Below, in pieces: positions 15,236 through 23,962 of a stretch of DNA of 34,581 bases. The notes below the pieces were generated by a model. It saw only the letters and a program-made list of their open reading frames with translations, was not told the origin of the DNA and searched no databases. The number at the start of each line of letters is the position of its first letter. The first letter of the stretch is position 1. Position numbers and translations under genes: made by a program. Origin of the DNA: DATGMB01 sp035293845 (GTDB taxonomy: Bacteria > Acidobacteriota > Terriglobia > Bryobacterales > Bryobacteraceae); NCBI GenBank assembly GCA_035293845.1, contig DATGMB010000073.1:1-34581 (forward strand). Reading direction: 5' to 3'.

Positions 15236-18100
15236 TTACGCATAGTCCCCTACGAGGATGAACGGCGCCCAATAAAACGGGTGCGGATAGCTCTCCCGGA
15301 TCTCCGCCATGGCCGCTCGTACCGCCTCCGCCTTGCTGGACGACCGGCTCAGGCGTCCGTAGAACAGCTTCATGAATTCCGCCGTGCTCGCGTCGTGGAC
15401 ATCCCAAAGCGTGAGCAGCAACCCGCGCGCCCCGGCATAGAGCAGACCGCGATTCAGCCCCATCTGCTCATCCCCGCCCACCACCACATTCAGCCCCGTG
15501 CCGCACCCGCTCAGCGTCACCAGCTCGCAGGGCAGGTGCAACTGGTAGAGATCGAACAGGTTGAGCTGGCTCGTCCCCAGGCTGATGGAGGAGAACATCG
15601 GGTTGTCCTGCCGGAACCAGCCATGTGTGGCGATGTGGATGTACCGCGCCCGCGCCCCGTGTTCGCGCAGCACATCGTAGCTGGCCGCTTCACCCAGGAA
15701 AACGCGGGCATCCGGCAGCGCCGACGCCACCGCCTGCACTTCCTGGCCGATCTGCGGCGCAGCCGGATCCGGCACGCCGAGAATCAGCGAACCCTCCGCC
15801 GGCCGGGCCCGCCGCGCACCGCACAGGTAATACACACTGGCGCTCGGCGTATACGAGACGGTATACCGGCGGTCCAGGTATTCCTCGCCGTCGAGCAGCG
15901 CGTGAAACGGCAGGTAATGCAGGAAATCGTGCGGCGCCACGATCAGGTGCGCGGCGTCGAGATCCCGCGCGATCGGCGCCACCAGTTGCCGGTAAAAATC
16001 CCGCAAATGCGCCTTGGTTGCTTCCAGAAGCTGCGGATGGAAGGTGCGGACGTACTCCGCCCCCAGCCGGAACTTGGAAAGCTGGAAGCGCAGCAACTGC
16101 AGCGCGCGGCGCAGCTCGGGAACCGAGCCGAGCGGCGCGAACTTTAGGCTCCGCCGCGAGAGCAGGCAGGCATAAAACGTATCCCGCACGCGGTAATACT
16201 GCAGCAGCATGCTGTCTTCCGCCAGCGCGCCGCGGATCGCCTCGAGATCGATCGCCCCCGCGCCCTGCAGCTCCGCCCATTCCCGGTCCTCGATGCGCGC
16301 ATTGGCCATCGCCTCGACCAGCCGGCGCTCGCACTCCCGCGCGCAGCGCCGGAGCTTATCGACGCGCGCCTGGCGCTGGCCGCCCGCCCGGCTTTCCTGA
16401 AGCTGCAAAGCGCGGCTGTACCAGTTCAGCTCCTCCCGCAGCGCCCGCACCTGGTCCACTACCGGCGCCTGCTCCGCCTCCGAGCCGGGCAGACTGTGCG
16501 CGCGGAACGCGATCAGGTCGGCCAGGCTGCGCGATTTCGCCTGCTCGATGTACCGGAATGCCGCCTCCGCATCGGGCGCACCACCGCTGTCTGCCAGGCA
16601 CATCCGCACCAGCGCCTCGTACACCTCGAGCTTGTCCTTGAGAAAGGCGATCTTGGTCTCTTCCGTGCGCAGATGGCTCCGCAGGCTCTCCAGGTGCGCA
16701 TGCGCCTTCAGATATGCTTCGCGCGCCGCCTCGGCCCGCCCCATCTCCTCCTCGATCAGTCCCAGCACGAAATACGCCTGGTAGCTCACCGCCGGCGTCT
16801 GCGCTTCCTCCAGCCGGCCGATCGCGTCCAGGCAAATGGCGCGCGCCCGTTCGGGCCGGCCGCTATCGAGATGCGTCCGCGCCAGCAGCAGCTCGCACAG
16901 CACCGCCTTGCCCGGGAAAGAGGCCGAGCCGAAGAACGCCAGCGCGCTCTCCCCCAGCAGGCGCGCCTCCGTCATCTGGCGCTCCCGGTAGAACACCAGC
17001 GCCTGGTAGAGATCGAGCGTTGCGATCCACGCCTGATTCCCCTCCCGCTGGAACAGCTCCCGCGCTTTCCGGAACAGGTCCAGCGCCGCGCGCGAATCGC
17101 CGTGATGACTGAGCGAGATCCCCAGGTTGGTCAGCGCCTTGGCAGCTTCGTAGAGATTGCCGAGCTTGAGAAACGCGGTCATGGCGCGCCGCGCCAGATG
17201 CGCGCCCTCCTCGTTCAGGTTCAGCTCCACGTACATCTCGCTCTGGTCCAGGTCGCACAGCGCCTCGCGGTACGCGTCGCCCAGCATCCGGCAATGCTCG
17301 CGCGCCGCCCGGTACGCTTCGATGGCCCTCGTATATTCGCCGCGCAGGTAGTTCAGATAGGCGATGTTGTAATCCGCCACCGCCACCAGCAGCGGCAGCT
17401 CATGCCGTACGCAATATTCCCGGGCGCGCTGGTAGGTGTCCATGGCGTCCCGGAAGTCGTTCATGCCGATCTGGCAGGTGGCCATGTTCTGCAGCGCCAC
17501 CGCCACGTCCCGCGGCTCTCCGTATTCCGAAACCGATGCATAGGCCTTGCGGTAGAGCTCCAGCGCCTCGTCGAACCGGTCCTGCCGGTGCATGATGTTC
17601 CCGATATTGGCCTCGACCCGCGCCAGCCGCGCCCGGTCCCCCAGCCGCCCGAAGATCTCCTCCGCGCGCCGCGCCGCGCGCAGCGCATCTTCGTACCGCC
17701 CAAGGTACATCAGGCATTGCAACGAGGAATTCAGCGTGCGCCCGGTTTCCCGCTCGTTGCCGTTCGCCTCGTAAATCGCGAGCGCCTGCTCGAAATAGGT
17801 GAGCGCCGCCTGGTACCGCCGCTTGCGCTCCATCACATGGCCCATCGCGCGCAGCCCGGCCGCCCGCGCCTCATCGTCCTCCAGCCGCCGCCCCAGCCAG
17901 TAGGCGGAGCGGGCCATGCGCTCCGCCTGCGGAATATCCACGTACATCCGCCGCACCGTCTCGTCCGCGAAGCGGATCACCGCCGTCCGGTCCTGGTGCG
18001 CTCCGGCGGCCATCAGGATTTGGCGCCGCCGCAGCGGACTGGACTCCTGCGCCAGAGTGTGGACCAGCTCATCCAGCGTGGAGTTAGCCGGCTCCGGCAT
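15236..18100 (-). CDS. TPR-CHAT protease (caspase-like)
   Basis: The 954-aa cytosolic protein starts at the ATG overlapping the sigma-factor stop (ATGA). Residues ~70-520 are successive tetratricopeptide repeats (for example YQAALTYFEQALAIYEANG, YEDALRAARRAEEIFGRLGD, DEALELYRKAYASV), an arm normally used to bind a partner or sensor. The CHAT domain covers ~690-954. Its catalytic pair is intact: H826 in HIATHGW and C866 in LSGCGTG, followed by RGLLYAGARGLLLTLWDV. CHAT enzymes are separase/caspase-related cysteine proteases that act in bacterial conflict and cell-death systems, and in Csx29 of type III-E CRISPR. Pairing with an ECF sigma factor suggests control of that factor or its inhibitor by proteolysis. 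The substrate is unknown. Confidence 0.93.
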   Translation of the reverse strand: MPEPANSTLDELVHTLAQESSPLRRRQILMAAGAHQDRTAVIRFADETVRRMYVDIPQAERMARSAYWLGRRLEDDEARAAGLRAMGHVMERKRRYQAALTYFEQALAIYEANGNERETGRTLNSSLQCLMYLGRYEDALRAARRAEEIFGRLGDRARLARVEANIGNIMHRQDRFDEALELYRKAYASVSEYGEPRDVAVALQNMATCQIGMNDFRDAMDTYQRAREYCVRHELPLLVAVADYNIAYLNYLRGEYTRAIEAYRAAREHCRMLGDAYREALCDLDQSEMYVELNLNEEGAHLARRAMTAFLKLGNLYEAAKALTNLGISLSHHGDSRAALDLFRKARELFQREGNQAWIATLDLYQALVFYRERQMTEARLLGESALAFFGSASFPGKAVLCELLLARTHLDSGRPERARAICLDAIGRLEEAQTPAVSYQAYFVLGLIEEEMGRAEAAREAYLKAHAHLESLRSHLRTEETKIAFLKDKLEVYEALVRMCLADSGGAPDAEAAFRYIEQAKSRSLADLIAFRAHSLPGSEAEQAPVVDQVRALREELNWYSRALQLQESRAGGQRQARVDKLRRCARECERRLVEAMANARIEDREWAELQGAGAIDLEAIRGALAEDSMLLQYYRVRDTFYACLLSRRSLKFAPLGSVPELRRALQLLRFQLSKFRLGAEYVRTFHPQLLEATKAHLRDFYRQLVAPIARDLDAAHLIVAPHDFLHYLPFHALLDGEEYLDRRYTVSYTPSASVYYLCGARRARPAEGSLILGVPDPAAPQIGQEVQAVASALPDARVFLGEAASYDVLREHGARARYIHIATHGWFRQDNPMFSSISLGTSQLNLFDLYQLHLPCELVTLSGCGTGLNVVVGGDEQMGLNRGLLYAGARGLLLTLWDVHDASTAEFMKLFYGRLSRSSSKAEAVRAAMAEIRESYPHPFYWAPFILVGDYA

Positions 18101-18669
18101 CAGAATCCCTTTTCCTGGAGAATCCGCTTCAGCCGCTTGAGGCACCGCCCGCGGATGAACCCGATCGAGCCCCGCGCCAGGCCCAGCTTCTCCGCCACCT
18201 CGTGATAGGGCTGCGGCGGATGCTCGAAGAACAGCAGCTCGATCATCTCCCGGCAGCGCGGCGGCAGCATGCGGATCGCATCCCGCACCAGTTGCTCGCG
18301 CTCCAGATCGGCCATGACCTCCGCCGCCGCCGGAGAATCCGCCGTGAGCTGCTCGAGGCCGTCGTCGTCCAATCCGTCTACCGGCGCCTGCTGGCGCTTC
18401 CAGTGGTAGCACTTGTGCGTGGTGACGCGCACCAGCCAGGCCTGCAGCGCTTCGGCATCGCGCAGCCGGCCCATTTCATTGAACAGGTCCAGGCAGACCG
18501 CCTGGAAAATATCCGCCGCGTCCTGCGGCGGCAGGCCGTAACGGATCGGGATCGAATAGATCAGACCCTTATACCGGTCGACCAGCAGGTTCCATGCCTC
18601 GTTGCTGCCGCGCAGACACTCCTGCACCAGACGCGAGTTCGTCCATTCGGAGGCGGGGAAAAGTGTCAT
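18100..18669 (-). CDS. ECF-type sigma-70 family RNA polymerase sigma factor
   Basis: The 189-aa protein has sigma-2 (~22-92: AWNLLVDRYKGLIYSI, DAADIFQAVCLDLFNEM, LQAWLVRVTTHKCYHWKR) and sigma-4 (~127-182: LPPRCREMIELLFFE, YHEVAEKLGLARGSIGFIRGRCLKRLKRIL), with no sigma-3, as in ECF factors. ATG 18669 is preferred because it overlaps the stop of the binding-protein gene as TAATG; an upstream GTG at 18729 would add 20 residues. The stop overlaps the CHAT start by ATGA. No anti-sigma gene adjoins directly; the ZAS-like gene beyond CHAT is the nearest candidate. Its target promoters are unknown. Confidence 0.9.
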   Translation of the reverse strand: MTLFPASEWTNSRLVQECLRGSNEAWNLLVDRYKGLIYSIPIRYGLPPQDAADIFQAVCLDLFNEMGRLRDAEALQAWLVRVTTHKCYHWKRQQAPVDGLDDDGLEQLTADSPAAAEVMADLEREQLVRDAIRMLPPRCREMIELLFFEHPPQPYHEVAEKLGLARGSIGFIRGRCLKRLKRILQEKGF

Positions 18670-20423
18670 TAGCGCGCTCTGCCGGCTCTCCGCCGCTCCG
18701 CTCTCCAACACAACTCCTCCGAATTCCACAACGTATAGGGGTCCAGCGCCGCCGGCCGGAAATTCGCCAGATCCTTTTTCGCTCCCGCCAACAGATGCGG
18801 CGTCGCGAGCGGGATCAGCGGAACGTTCTCCATGGCGATCTCCTGCACGCGATCGAACAGCCGCTTGCGGGCCTGCCGGTCGCGCGTCACCATCTGCTTT
18901 TCCATCAAACCGTCGATCTCAGCCTCCCAAGCCGTAGCCGGCGTCTTCTGCGACGGATTCCAGTAATGCTGCGCGCCGCTGGAAAGCCACAGGTTCAAAT
19001 CGGCGGTAGGGTCCGCGTCCGCGCTCGCAATGGCCGAAATACAGGCATCGAAGTCGCGCGTCCGGGTCACCCGGTCCGCCAGGCTGCGGAACTCGAGCGG
19101 CGCCACCTCGGCCGCAATGCCCAGTTCCTTCAAATCGGCCTGGATCAGCGCGGCCATTTCGGTGCGCTCCGGGTTGGTCGAGCTGGCAATCATCGTGAAT
19201 GCGACCGGCCGCCCGCCCGGATCGAGGAGGGCCCCCTTCTTCGACCAGCGGAAGCCGTCGGCTGCGAGCAGCGCCCGCGCTTTCGCCACAGACCGCGCCG
19301 GCGGCGCCAGCCGGCTATCGATCCATGGACGGTTCCCCGCCGCCACCGGGCTGCCCAGCGCGCTCGCATATCCCCGGTACACCAGCCGCACGATCGCCTC
19401 GCGATCGATGGCCTCCGAGACCGCCTTGCGGAAGGCCGCCCGCCGCCACACCGCCTGCCGCGCCGCCAGCGCGCTGCCTTCCGCCGCCGGACTGAGATTG
19501 AAGAACAGGAAGCTGTACTCGAATCCCGGACCCGCGTCGCGGAGCACGTACCCGCGCCGTTCGCTCTCGCGCGCCAGAGCCGCGTAGTCCCTCGCCGCGA
19601 TACGATTCAGCACGTCCGTTTCTCCCGCCTGGAACCGCAGCACCTCCCTGTCTTCCGTTCCGGCCGGCGAAAAATCGAGCTCGGCCAGGTACGGCAGCCG
19701 GTTTCCCGCGGCGTCCCGCTTCCAGTAATACGGATTCCGCTCCAGCACCACACGCTCGCCCCGCAGTGCCTGCTTGAACCGGAACGGACCCAGCCCGGCG
19801 ATCTCCGCCGGGGAAGCATCGAGCGTCCACACCTGCAGCAGCCGGCCTTCGCGGTACGGGCGTTCCAGCAGATGGCGCGGGAGGATCGGCACGCTGTCGA
19901 AAATTCGCTCCCCGACCGCATCAACACGCGGCAGCCGGAATTCCACGCGGTATTGGTCCAGCTTCCGCACTTCCACGGGCTTTCCGTCCAGAATCCACAA
20001 ATTCCGCTGCGGCGAGCCGATCCGGGCATCCAGGTAAACCCGGAACGTGAACAGCACATCGTCGGCATCGAACGGCTGGCCGTCGGAGAAGCGCAGCCCC
20101 TGCCGCAGCTCGATCGTATAGCGCAAGCCGTCCGCCGAGATCCGGCACGACTTGGCCAGCGCCGGCTCGCTTTCGAGCGTCGCCCGGTTGATGTGCACCA
20201 GATCCGCGTGCATTTGGTGAATGATGTCGCGCGAGGCGGAGTCGGATGCCACCAGCGGGTTGAGCGTCTTGGGTTCGGTGCGCAGACTGTACGCCAGCCG
20301 GCCGCCCGGATCGCCGGTCAATTCGGGCACGGTGAGGAGCTCCTCGTCCGCCCGGCCATGCAAGGAGGCCGCGCCGGCCAGGAGTACGAATACAGCCGTA
20401 GCGAGTGTATGGCGATACACCAA
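18669..20423 (-). CDS. peptide ABC transporter substrate-binding protein (SBP family 5)
   Basis: The 584-aa product has a signal peptide (VYRHTLATAVFVLLAGAASLHG) and the family-5 binding-protein fold: AYSLRTEPKTLNPLVASDSASRDII, LVHINRATLESEPALAKSC, LRFSDGQPFDADDVLFTFRV, RQAVWRRAAFRKAVSEAIDREAIV, and ALLAADGFRWSKKG with TEMAALIQADLKELGIAAEV. It is the periplasmic receptor for the importer encoded just upstream. The start is TTG 20423 or GTG 20420; AAAGGG lies 9 and 12 bases before them. A gap of 83 bases separates it from the permease, and its stop overlaps the sigma start (TAATG). Confidence 0.93.
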   Translation of the reverse strand: MVYRHTLATAVFVLLAGAASLHGRADEELLTVPELTGDPGGRLAYSLRTEPKTLNPLVASDSASRDIIHQMHADLVHINRATLESEPALAKSCRISADGLRYTIELRQGLRFSDGQPFDADDVLFTFRVYLDARIGSPQRNLWILDGKPVEVRKLDQYRVEFRLPRVDAVGERIFDSVPILPRHLLERPYREGRLLQVWTLDASPAEIAGLGPFRFKQALRGERVVLERNPYYWKRDAAGNRLPYLAELDFSPAGTEDREVLRFQAGETDVLNRIAARDYAALARESERRGYVLRDAGPGFEYSFLFFNLSPAAEGSALAARQAVWRRAAFRKAVSEAIDREAIVRLVYRGYASALGSPVAAGNRPWIDSRLAPPARSVAKARALLAADGFRWSKKGALLDPGGRPVAFTMIASSTNPERTEMAALIQADLKELGIAAEVAPLEFRSLADRVTRTRDFDACISAIASADADPTADLNLWLSSGAQHYWNPSQKTPATAWEAEIDGLMEKQMVTRDRQARKRLFDRVQEIAMENVPLIPLATPHLLAGAKKDLANFRPAALDPYTLWNSEELCWRAERRRAGRAR

Positions 20424-20431
20424 ACCGTCGT

Positions 20432-20444
20432 GCCCTTTCAGGGC
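20432..20444. repeat. short hairpin covering the ribosome site of the binding-protein gene
   Basis: GCCCT-TTC-AGGGC is a perfect 5-base stem with a 3-base loop. In the minus-strand mRNA the AGGG arm is part of the likely Shine-Dalgarno sequence, so folding could damp initiation. On the plus strand it is followed by T-rich DNA, but no plus-strand gene ends here. Confidence 0.4.
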
Positions 20445-20506
20445 TTTAGTTTATCGAATTACGGAACGTTGGGATATCGACGAAAGTACTCAATACGAAC
20501 AGTACC

Positions 20507-21472
20507 TTAGTTAACTCTATCCGCTTGATTTTCCAGTGATAATTCGTCTGCCAAAAGGAGGTATCCCAAGAGTACCGGAATCGCCGCTGCGCCCGGCGCC
20601 AGGAGCCAGGCGTGTCCCGTGAGCACGTGATACTGCCGCGCCTCCGCCAGCATGTTCCCCCAGCTCGGCACCGGTTCTCCCACGCCGAGTCCCAGAAACG
20701 AAAGCGTCACTTCCGCCAGAATGTACTGCGGGATCAGCACCGTCGCCTGCGTCAGCGTGACCGGCCAGGTAAACGGCAGAATATGGCGGCGGATCAGGTA
20801 CGCCGGGCCCGCGCCGAAGCCGCGCGCCGCCAGCACGTAGGGACGCTCCCGCGCGCTCAGCACCACACCGCGGATGAGCCGCGCCGGCCGCACCCATCCT
20901 ACACCGCCGATGATTGCGACCAGCAGGAAAAACGCCTCCAGGGGACTGATATGCAGCGGAAGAAAAGCGCGCACCGCCAGTAGCAGGTAGAGCCACGGCA
21001 AAGTCATGAACAGCTCGGAGCCGCGCATCAGAAGCTGATCCGTCCAGCCGCCGAAAAATCCCGCAATGGTGCCGAAGAACCACCCTATGGCGAGCGAAAG
21101 CGCCGCCGCGAGCAGTCCCGCCGCGAGCGAGATGCGCGCGCCGTAGAGCACCCTCGAGAAAACATCGCGGCCGAGCCCGTCGGTGCCCAGCAGAAACAAA
21201 ACCCCCGGCTCCTGGACCGAAACGAGCCGCCCGTTCCTGAGGAAAAACAGTGGAAATTTTGTGGAAAAATTTTCGCGATAATTGTCGCCATCCGGCCGCA
21301 ATTCGTAGACGAACGGCCGCCCGCCGTCCCAATGAATCGCCGCGGGCGGGGCGTACGGATAATCCCGGTGCTGCTCGGCGTAACCGTACGGCGCAAACAG
21401 GTCCGCGCGAAGAGCCGCCAGGTGCAAGGCGCCCAGGCACGCCGCCACGATCCAGACCTTTCGCCGCCTCAT
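20507..21472 (-). CDS. peptide ABC transporter permease, DppC/OppC type
   Basis: The 321-aa inner-membrane protein has an N-terminal helix, a long periplasmic segment (~25-80), then LFLLGTDGLGRDVFSRVLYGARISL, the hallmark opening of the permease domain. Helices follow, and the EAA loop RPYVLAARGFGAGPAYLIRRH contacts the ATPase. It ends with LSFLGLGVGEPVPSWGNML, characteristic of the C-type subunit. Its ATG at 21472 overlaps the stop of the B-type permease (ATGA). Confidence 0.94.
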   Translation of the reverse strand: MRRRKVWIVAACLGALHLAALRADLFAPYGYAEQHRDYPYAPPAAIHWDGGRPFVYELRPDGDNYRENFSTKFPLFFLRNGRLVSVQEPGVLFLLGTDGLGRDVFSRVLYGARISLAAGLLAAALSLAIGWFFGTIAGFFGGWTDQLLMRGSELFMTLPWLYLLLAVRAFLPLHISPLEAFFLLVAIIGGVGWVRPARLIRGVVLSARERPYVLAARGFGAGPAYLIRRHILPFTWPVTLTQATVLIPQYILAEVTLSFLGLGVGEPVPSWGNMLAEARQYHVLTGHAWLLAPGAAAIPVLLGYLLLADELSLENQADRVN

Positions 21473-22431
21473 CGGCGCACCCGGATGCGCGGATCGAGCC
21501 GGTAAAGCAGCAGGTCGGCCGCCAGATTCCCCACGATCAGAAATGCCGCCGAAAGCATCACCACCGCCAGCACGACCGCGACATCCCGCGCCATGATGGC
21601 ATCCACCAGCAGCGGGCCGAGCCCGGGCCAGCCCATCACCACTTCGACGAGCAACGAGGCGCTCAGCAGCGTACCCAGAGACAGGCCGAAAAGCGAAATC
21701 AGCGGATTGGCCGCCACCGGCAGCAGATGCCGCCAGAGCAGCCGCCGCGGCGGAATTCCGTGCGCCCGCGCGCTCTGCGCGAACGGCGCATCCATGACCT
21801 CGGCCATCGCCGCCCGCACGTGGCGCACCAGCGCCGGCAGCATGCCGATCGCCAGCACACCGGCCGGCAGCGCCAGATGCCGCAGAACATCCCGCACGCG
21901 GCCCGGCCATGCGAGCGCCGCTGCATCGGGAGAGGTCATGCCGCCCGCCGGAAACCAGCCGGTCTCGACGGCCAGAAGCAGCAGGACCATGGCGAGCAGC
22001 AGGTCCGGCACGATCAGGAGAACCGCCACGGCGGCCCTCGCGAGCGCCTCCTGCCATCCGCGCCGCGTGGCGTACCAGATGCCGAGGGGCACGGCCAGGA
22101 GCCATGCCGCCAGCGTGGCCGTCCCGGCCAGCAGCAGCGTGGCTCCGAGCCGCTCCCGAATCAGCGGCGCCACCGGACTGCCGTAAGCCAGCGAATAGCC
22201 GAAATCGCCGTGGAGCGCGGACCCCGCCCACACCGCATAGCGCACCGCGAGGGGACGATCGAGGCCGGCCTGCCGGCGCAGGGCGTCGACGGCCGCCGGC
22301 GGAATGCTGGGGTCCACCCGCATGTCCGAGTAAAAATCGCCCGGCGCCAGTGCCGTGAACCCGAAGGTCAGCAGCGAAACGCCGGCCAGCAGCAGCACGC
22401 CGTGCGCGATCCGCCGCAGCACGTACCTCAT
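21469..22431 (-). CDS. peptide ABC transporter permease, DppB/OppB type
   Basis: The 320-aa protein starts MRYVLRRIAHGVLLLAGVSLLTFGFTALAPGD, the classical B-subunit beginning with the APGD motif. LDRPLAVRYAVW and GDFGYSLAYGSPV follow, then the transport helices with the EAA loop APFAQSARAHGIPPRRLLWRH. It ends with LLYRLDPRIRVRR, the usual B-type C-terminus. ATG 22431 overlaps the upstream ATPase stop (ATGA). It pairs with the C-type permease to form the channel. Confidence 0.94.
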   Translation of the reverse strand: MRYVLRRIAHGVLLLAGVSLLTFGFTALAPGDFYSDMRVDPSIPPAAVDALRRQAGLDRPLAVRYAVWAGSALHGDFGYSLAYGSPVAPLIRERLGATLLLAGTATLAAWLLAVPLGIWYATRRGWQEALARAAVAVLLIVPDLLLAMVLLLLAVETGWFPAGGMTSPDAAALAWPGRVRDVLRHLALPAGVLAIGMLPALVRHVRAAMAEVMDAPFAQSARAHGIPPRRLLWRHLLPVAANPLISLFGLSLGTLLSASLLVEVVMGWPGLGPLLVDAIMARDVAVVLAVVMLSAAFLIVGNLAADLLLYRLDPRIRVRR

Positions 22432-23183
22432 GGCTCTGCCCCTTCGAGCGAAAGGCTCGCCGCCAGCATCTCCCGCGTGCGCGGGTGGCGCGGGGCGGAA
22501 AGCAGCTCTGCGGCGGGCGCGTGCTCGACGATTTCGCCCCGGTCCATGACCGCGATGTCCTCGCTCACCCACGCGGCCAAGGCCAGATCGTGAGTGATGA
22601 GGATCACGGTGAGGCCGAACTGCGCCCGCAGCCGGCCGAGCAGCGCCGCGAGCTGCGCCTGGAGCACAATATCCAGGCCGGAGAGAGATTCATCGAGGAT
22701 GAGGAGCTTCGGCTCCGCCGCCAGCGCCCGCGCGATGGCGAGGCGCTGGCGCTCGCCGCCGCTGAACGCCAGGGCGGGCTTTCGCATGGCCTCACGCGGC
22801 AGGCCGACGGTGACGAGCCAATCCCCGGCAGCCTTCCGGCGTGAGGCTGCCGTGCCGCGGCGGGCAATCGCGAGCGGCTCGGCAATGATCTCCGCCGCGG
22901 TGAAGCGCGGATTGAGGCTCGCCGCGGCCTCCTGGAAAATGAGCTGCACCGGCGGTAGGCCATGAGCTCGCGCCAGCGGTACACCATCGAGCGAAATCGT
23001 GCCGTCGTCCGGCGTTTCGAAACCGGCCAGGCACCGCGCCAGGGTCGATTTGCCGGAGCCCGAGGGGCCTACGAGTCCTAACGTCCGGCCGCGCGCCAGC
23101 CGCAGGCTCACGGCCCGCAGCGCCGGCCGCCCGCCGAAGGCCTTCGAGAGCGATTCGACCCGCACCCAATCCTCAGCCGCCAC
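22428..23183 (-). CDS. peptide ABC transporter ATPase, DppF/OppF type
   Basis: The 251-aa ATPase has Walker A G39-PSGSGKST47, Q-loop IFQEAAASLNPRFT, signature FSGGERQRLAIA, Walker B LLILDES and H-loop LITHDL, so all motifs for ATP hydrolysis are present. The C-terminal ~25 residues include APRHPRTREML, the tail typical of peptide-importer ATPases. The start is GTG 23183, with GGGGAGG 6 bases before it; an ATG at 23198 is the alternative. It overlaps the preceding ATPase gene by 11 bases and the next gene by ATGA. Confidence 0.93.
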   Translation of the reverse strand: MAAEDWVRVESLSKAFGGRPALRAVSLRLARGRTLGLVGPSGSGKSTLARCLAGFETPDDGTISLDGVPLARAHGLPPVQLIFQEAAASLNPRFTAAEIIAEPLAIARRGTAASRRKAAGDWLVTVGLPREAMRKPALAFSGGERQRLAIARALAAEPKLLILDESLSGLDIVLQAQLAALLGRLRAQFGLTVILITHDLALAAWVSEDIAVMDRGEIVEHAPAAELLSAPRHPRTREMLAASLSLEGAEP

Positions 23184-23958
23184 TCGCCGCCTCCCCATTC
23201 CGGCGCACTCGCGGCATGGCGGCCATGACCGCGGCCGTGTACGGATTCCCCGGCGAGCCGAACACCTGCCGCGGCGGCCCCTGCTCCACGATCTTGCCCC
23301 GGTGTAGCACCAGCACGGTATCGGCAACGCGCGTGAGCACGCCCGGGCTATGGCTGATCAACAGGAACGCCGTGCCGGTTTGCCGCTTCAGGCTTTCGAA
23401 CAGCGATGCCAGCTCCAGGACTCGCAGCACGTCGAGCGCGCTGAACGGCTCATCCGCGACCACCAGGGCGGGCCGGCAGGCCAGCGCCTGCGCGATCGCC
23501 ACGCGCTGCCGCTCGCCGCCGCTGAGCTCGTGCGGATATGCCCTGCGAATGCGCCGCGAATCCTCGAGGCCGGCCAGTTGCAGCAGCGGCCCGGCGGGCG
23601 CTTCAACGCCGTGCGCCCGAGCGACCTCTCCGATCTGGTCCGCCACCCGCATCACCGGGTTCAGCGCCAGAATCGGATCCTGGAAGATCAGGGAAATCGC
23701 CGCGCCGCGGATCGGCCGGAGTTCGCGCTCGCCGAGACCGATCAGCTCGCGCCCGCGCAGCCGGACCGAGCCGGCCACTTGGTATTGCTCCGGCGGGAGC
23801 AGGCCGAGAAGCGCGAGGGCCAGCGTAGTCTTGCCGGAGCCCGATTCTCCGAACAGGCCGGTAATGGTGCCGGCCGCGAGATCGAACGTGACGCCCTCCA
23901 GAATGCCGGCGCCGCGCGTTATCTGGAGATCGCGAACCTCGAGCAGCGGTCCGGCCAT
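23173..23958 (-). CDS. peptide ABC transporter ATPase, DppD/OppD type
   Basis: The 261-aa ATPase has Walker A G37-ESGSGKTT45, Q-loop IFQDPILALNPVM (the ALNP form is typical of Dpp/Opp ATPases), signature LSGGERQRVAIA, Walker B ALVVADEP and H-loop LISHSPG. The tail FGSPGNPYTAAVMAAMPRV is that of the D-type subunit, though it lacks the long Cys-rich Fe-S extension of some OppD proteins. The ATG at 23958 starts 4 bases after the HIT-protein stop. Confidence 0.93.
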   Translation of the reverse strand: MAGPLLEVRDLQITRGAGILEGVTFDLAAGTITGLFGESGSGKTTLALALLGLLPPEQYQVAGSVRLRGRELIGLGERELRPIRGAAISLIFQDPILALNPVMRVADQIGEVARAHGVEAPAGPLLQLAGLEDSRRIRRAYPHELSGGERQRVAIAQALACRPALVVADEPFSALDVLRVLELASLFESLKRQTGTAFLLISHSPGVLTRVADTVLVLHRGKIVEQGPPRQVFGSPGNPYTAAVMAAMPRVRRNGEAASGG

Positions 23959-23962
23959 GGGC

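Noticed and set aside
12908..18669. Type III-E CRISPR (Craspase) locus
   Set aside because: There is a TPR-CHAT protein and an ECF sigma factor, but no gRAMP/Cas7-11, no Cas1/2, no repeat array and no recognisable Csx30 or Csx31.
20432..20444. Plus-strand terminator
   Set aside because: A short stem followed by T-rich DNA, but there is no plus-strand gene upstream for it to end.
16496..20510. Long plus-strand frames (569 and 638 codons) opposite CHAT, sigma and the binding-protein gene
   Set aside because: They cross several real genes that carry intact motifs and ATGA/TAATG junctions. Shadow frames.
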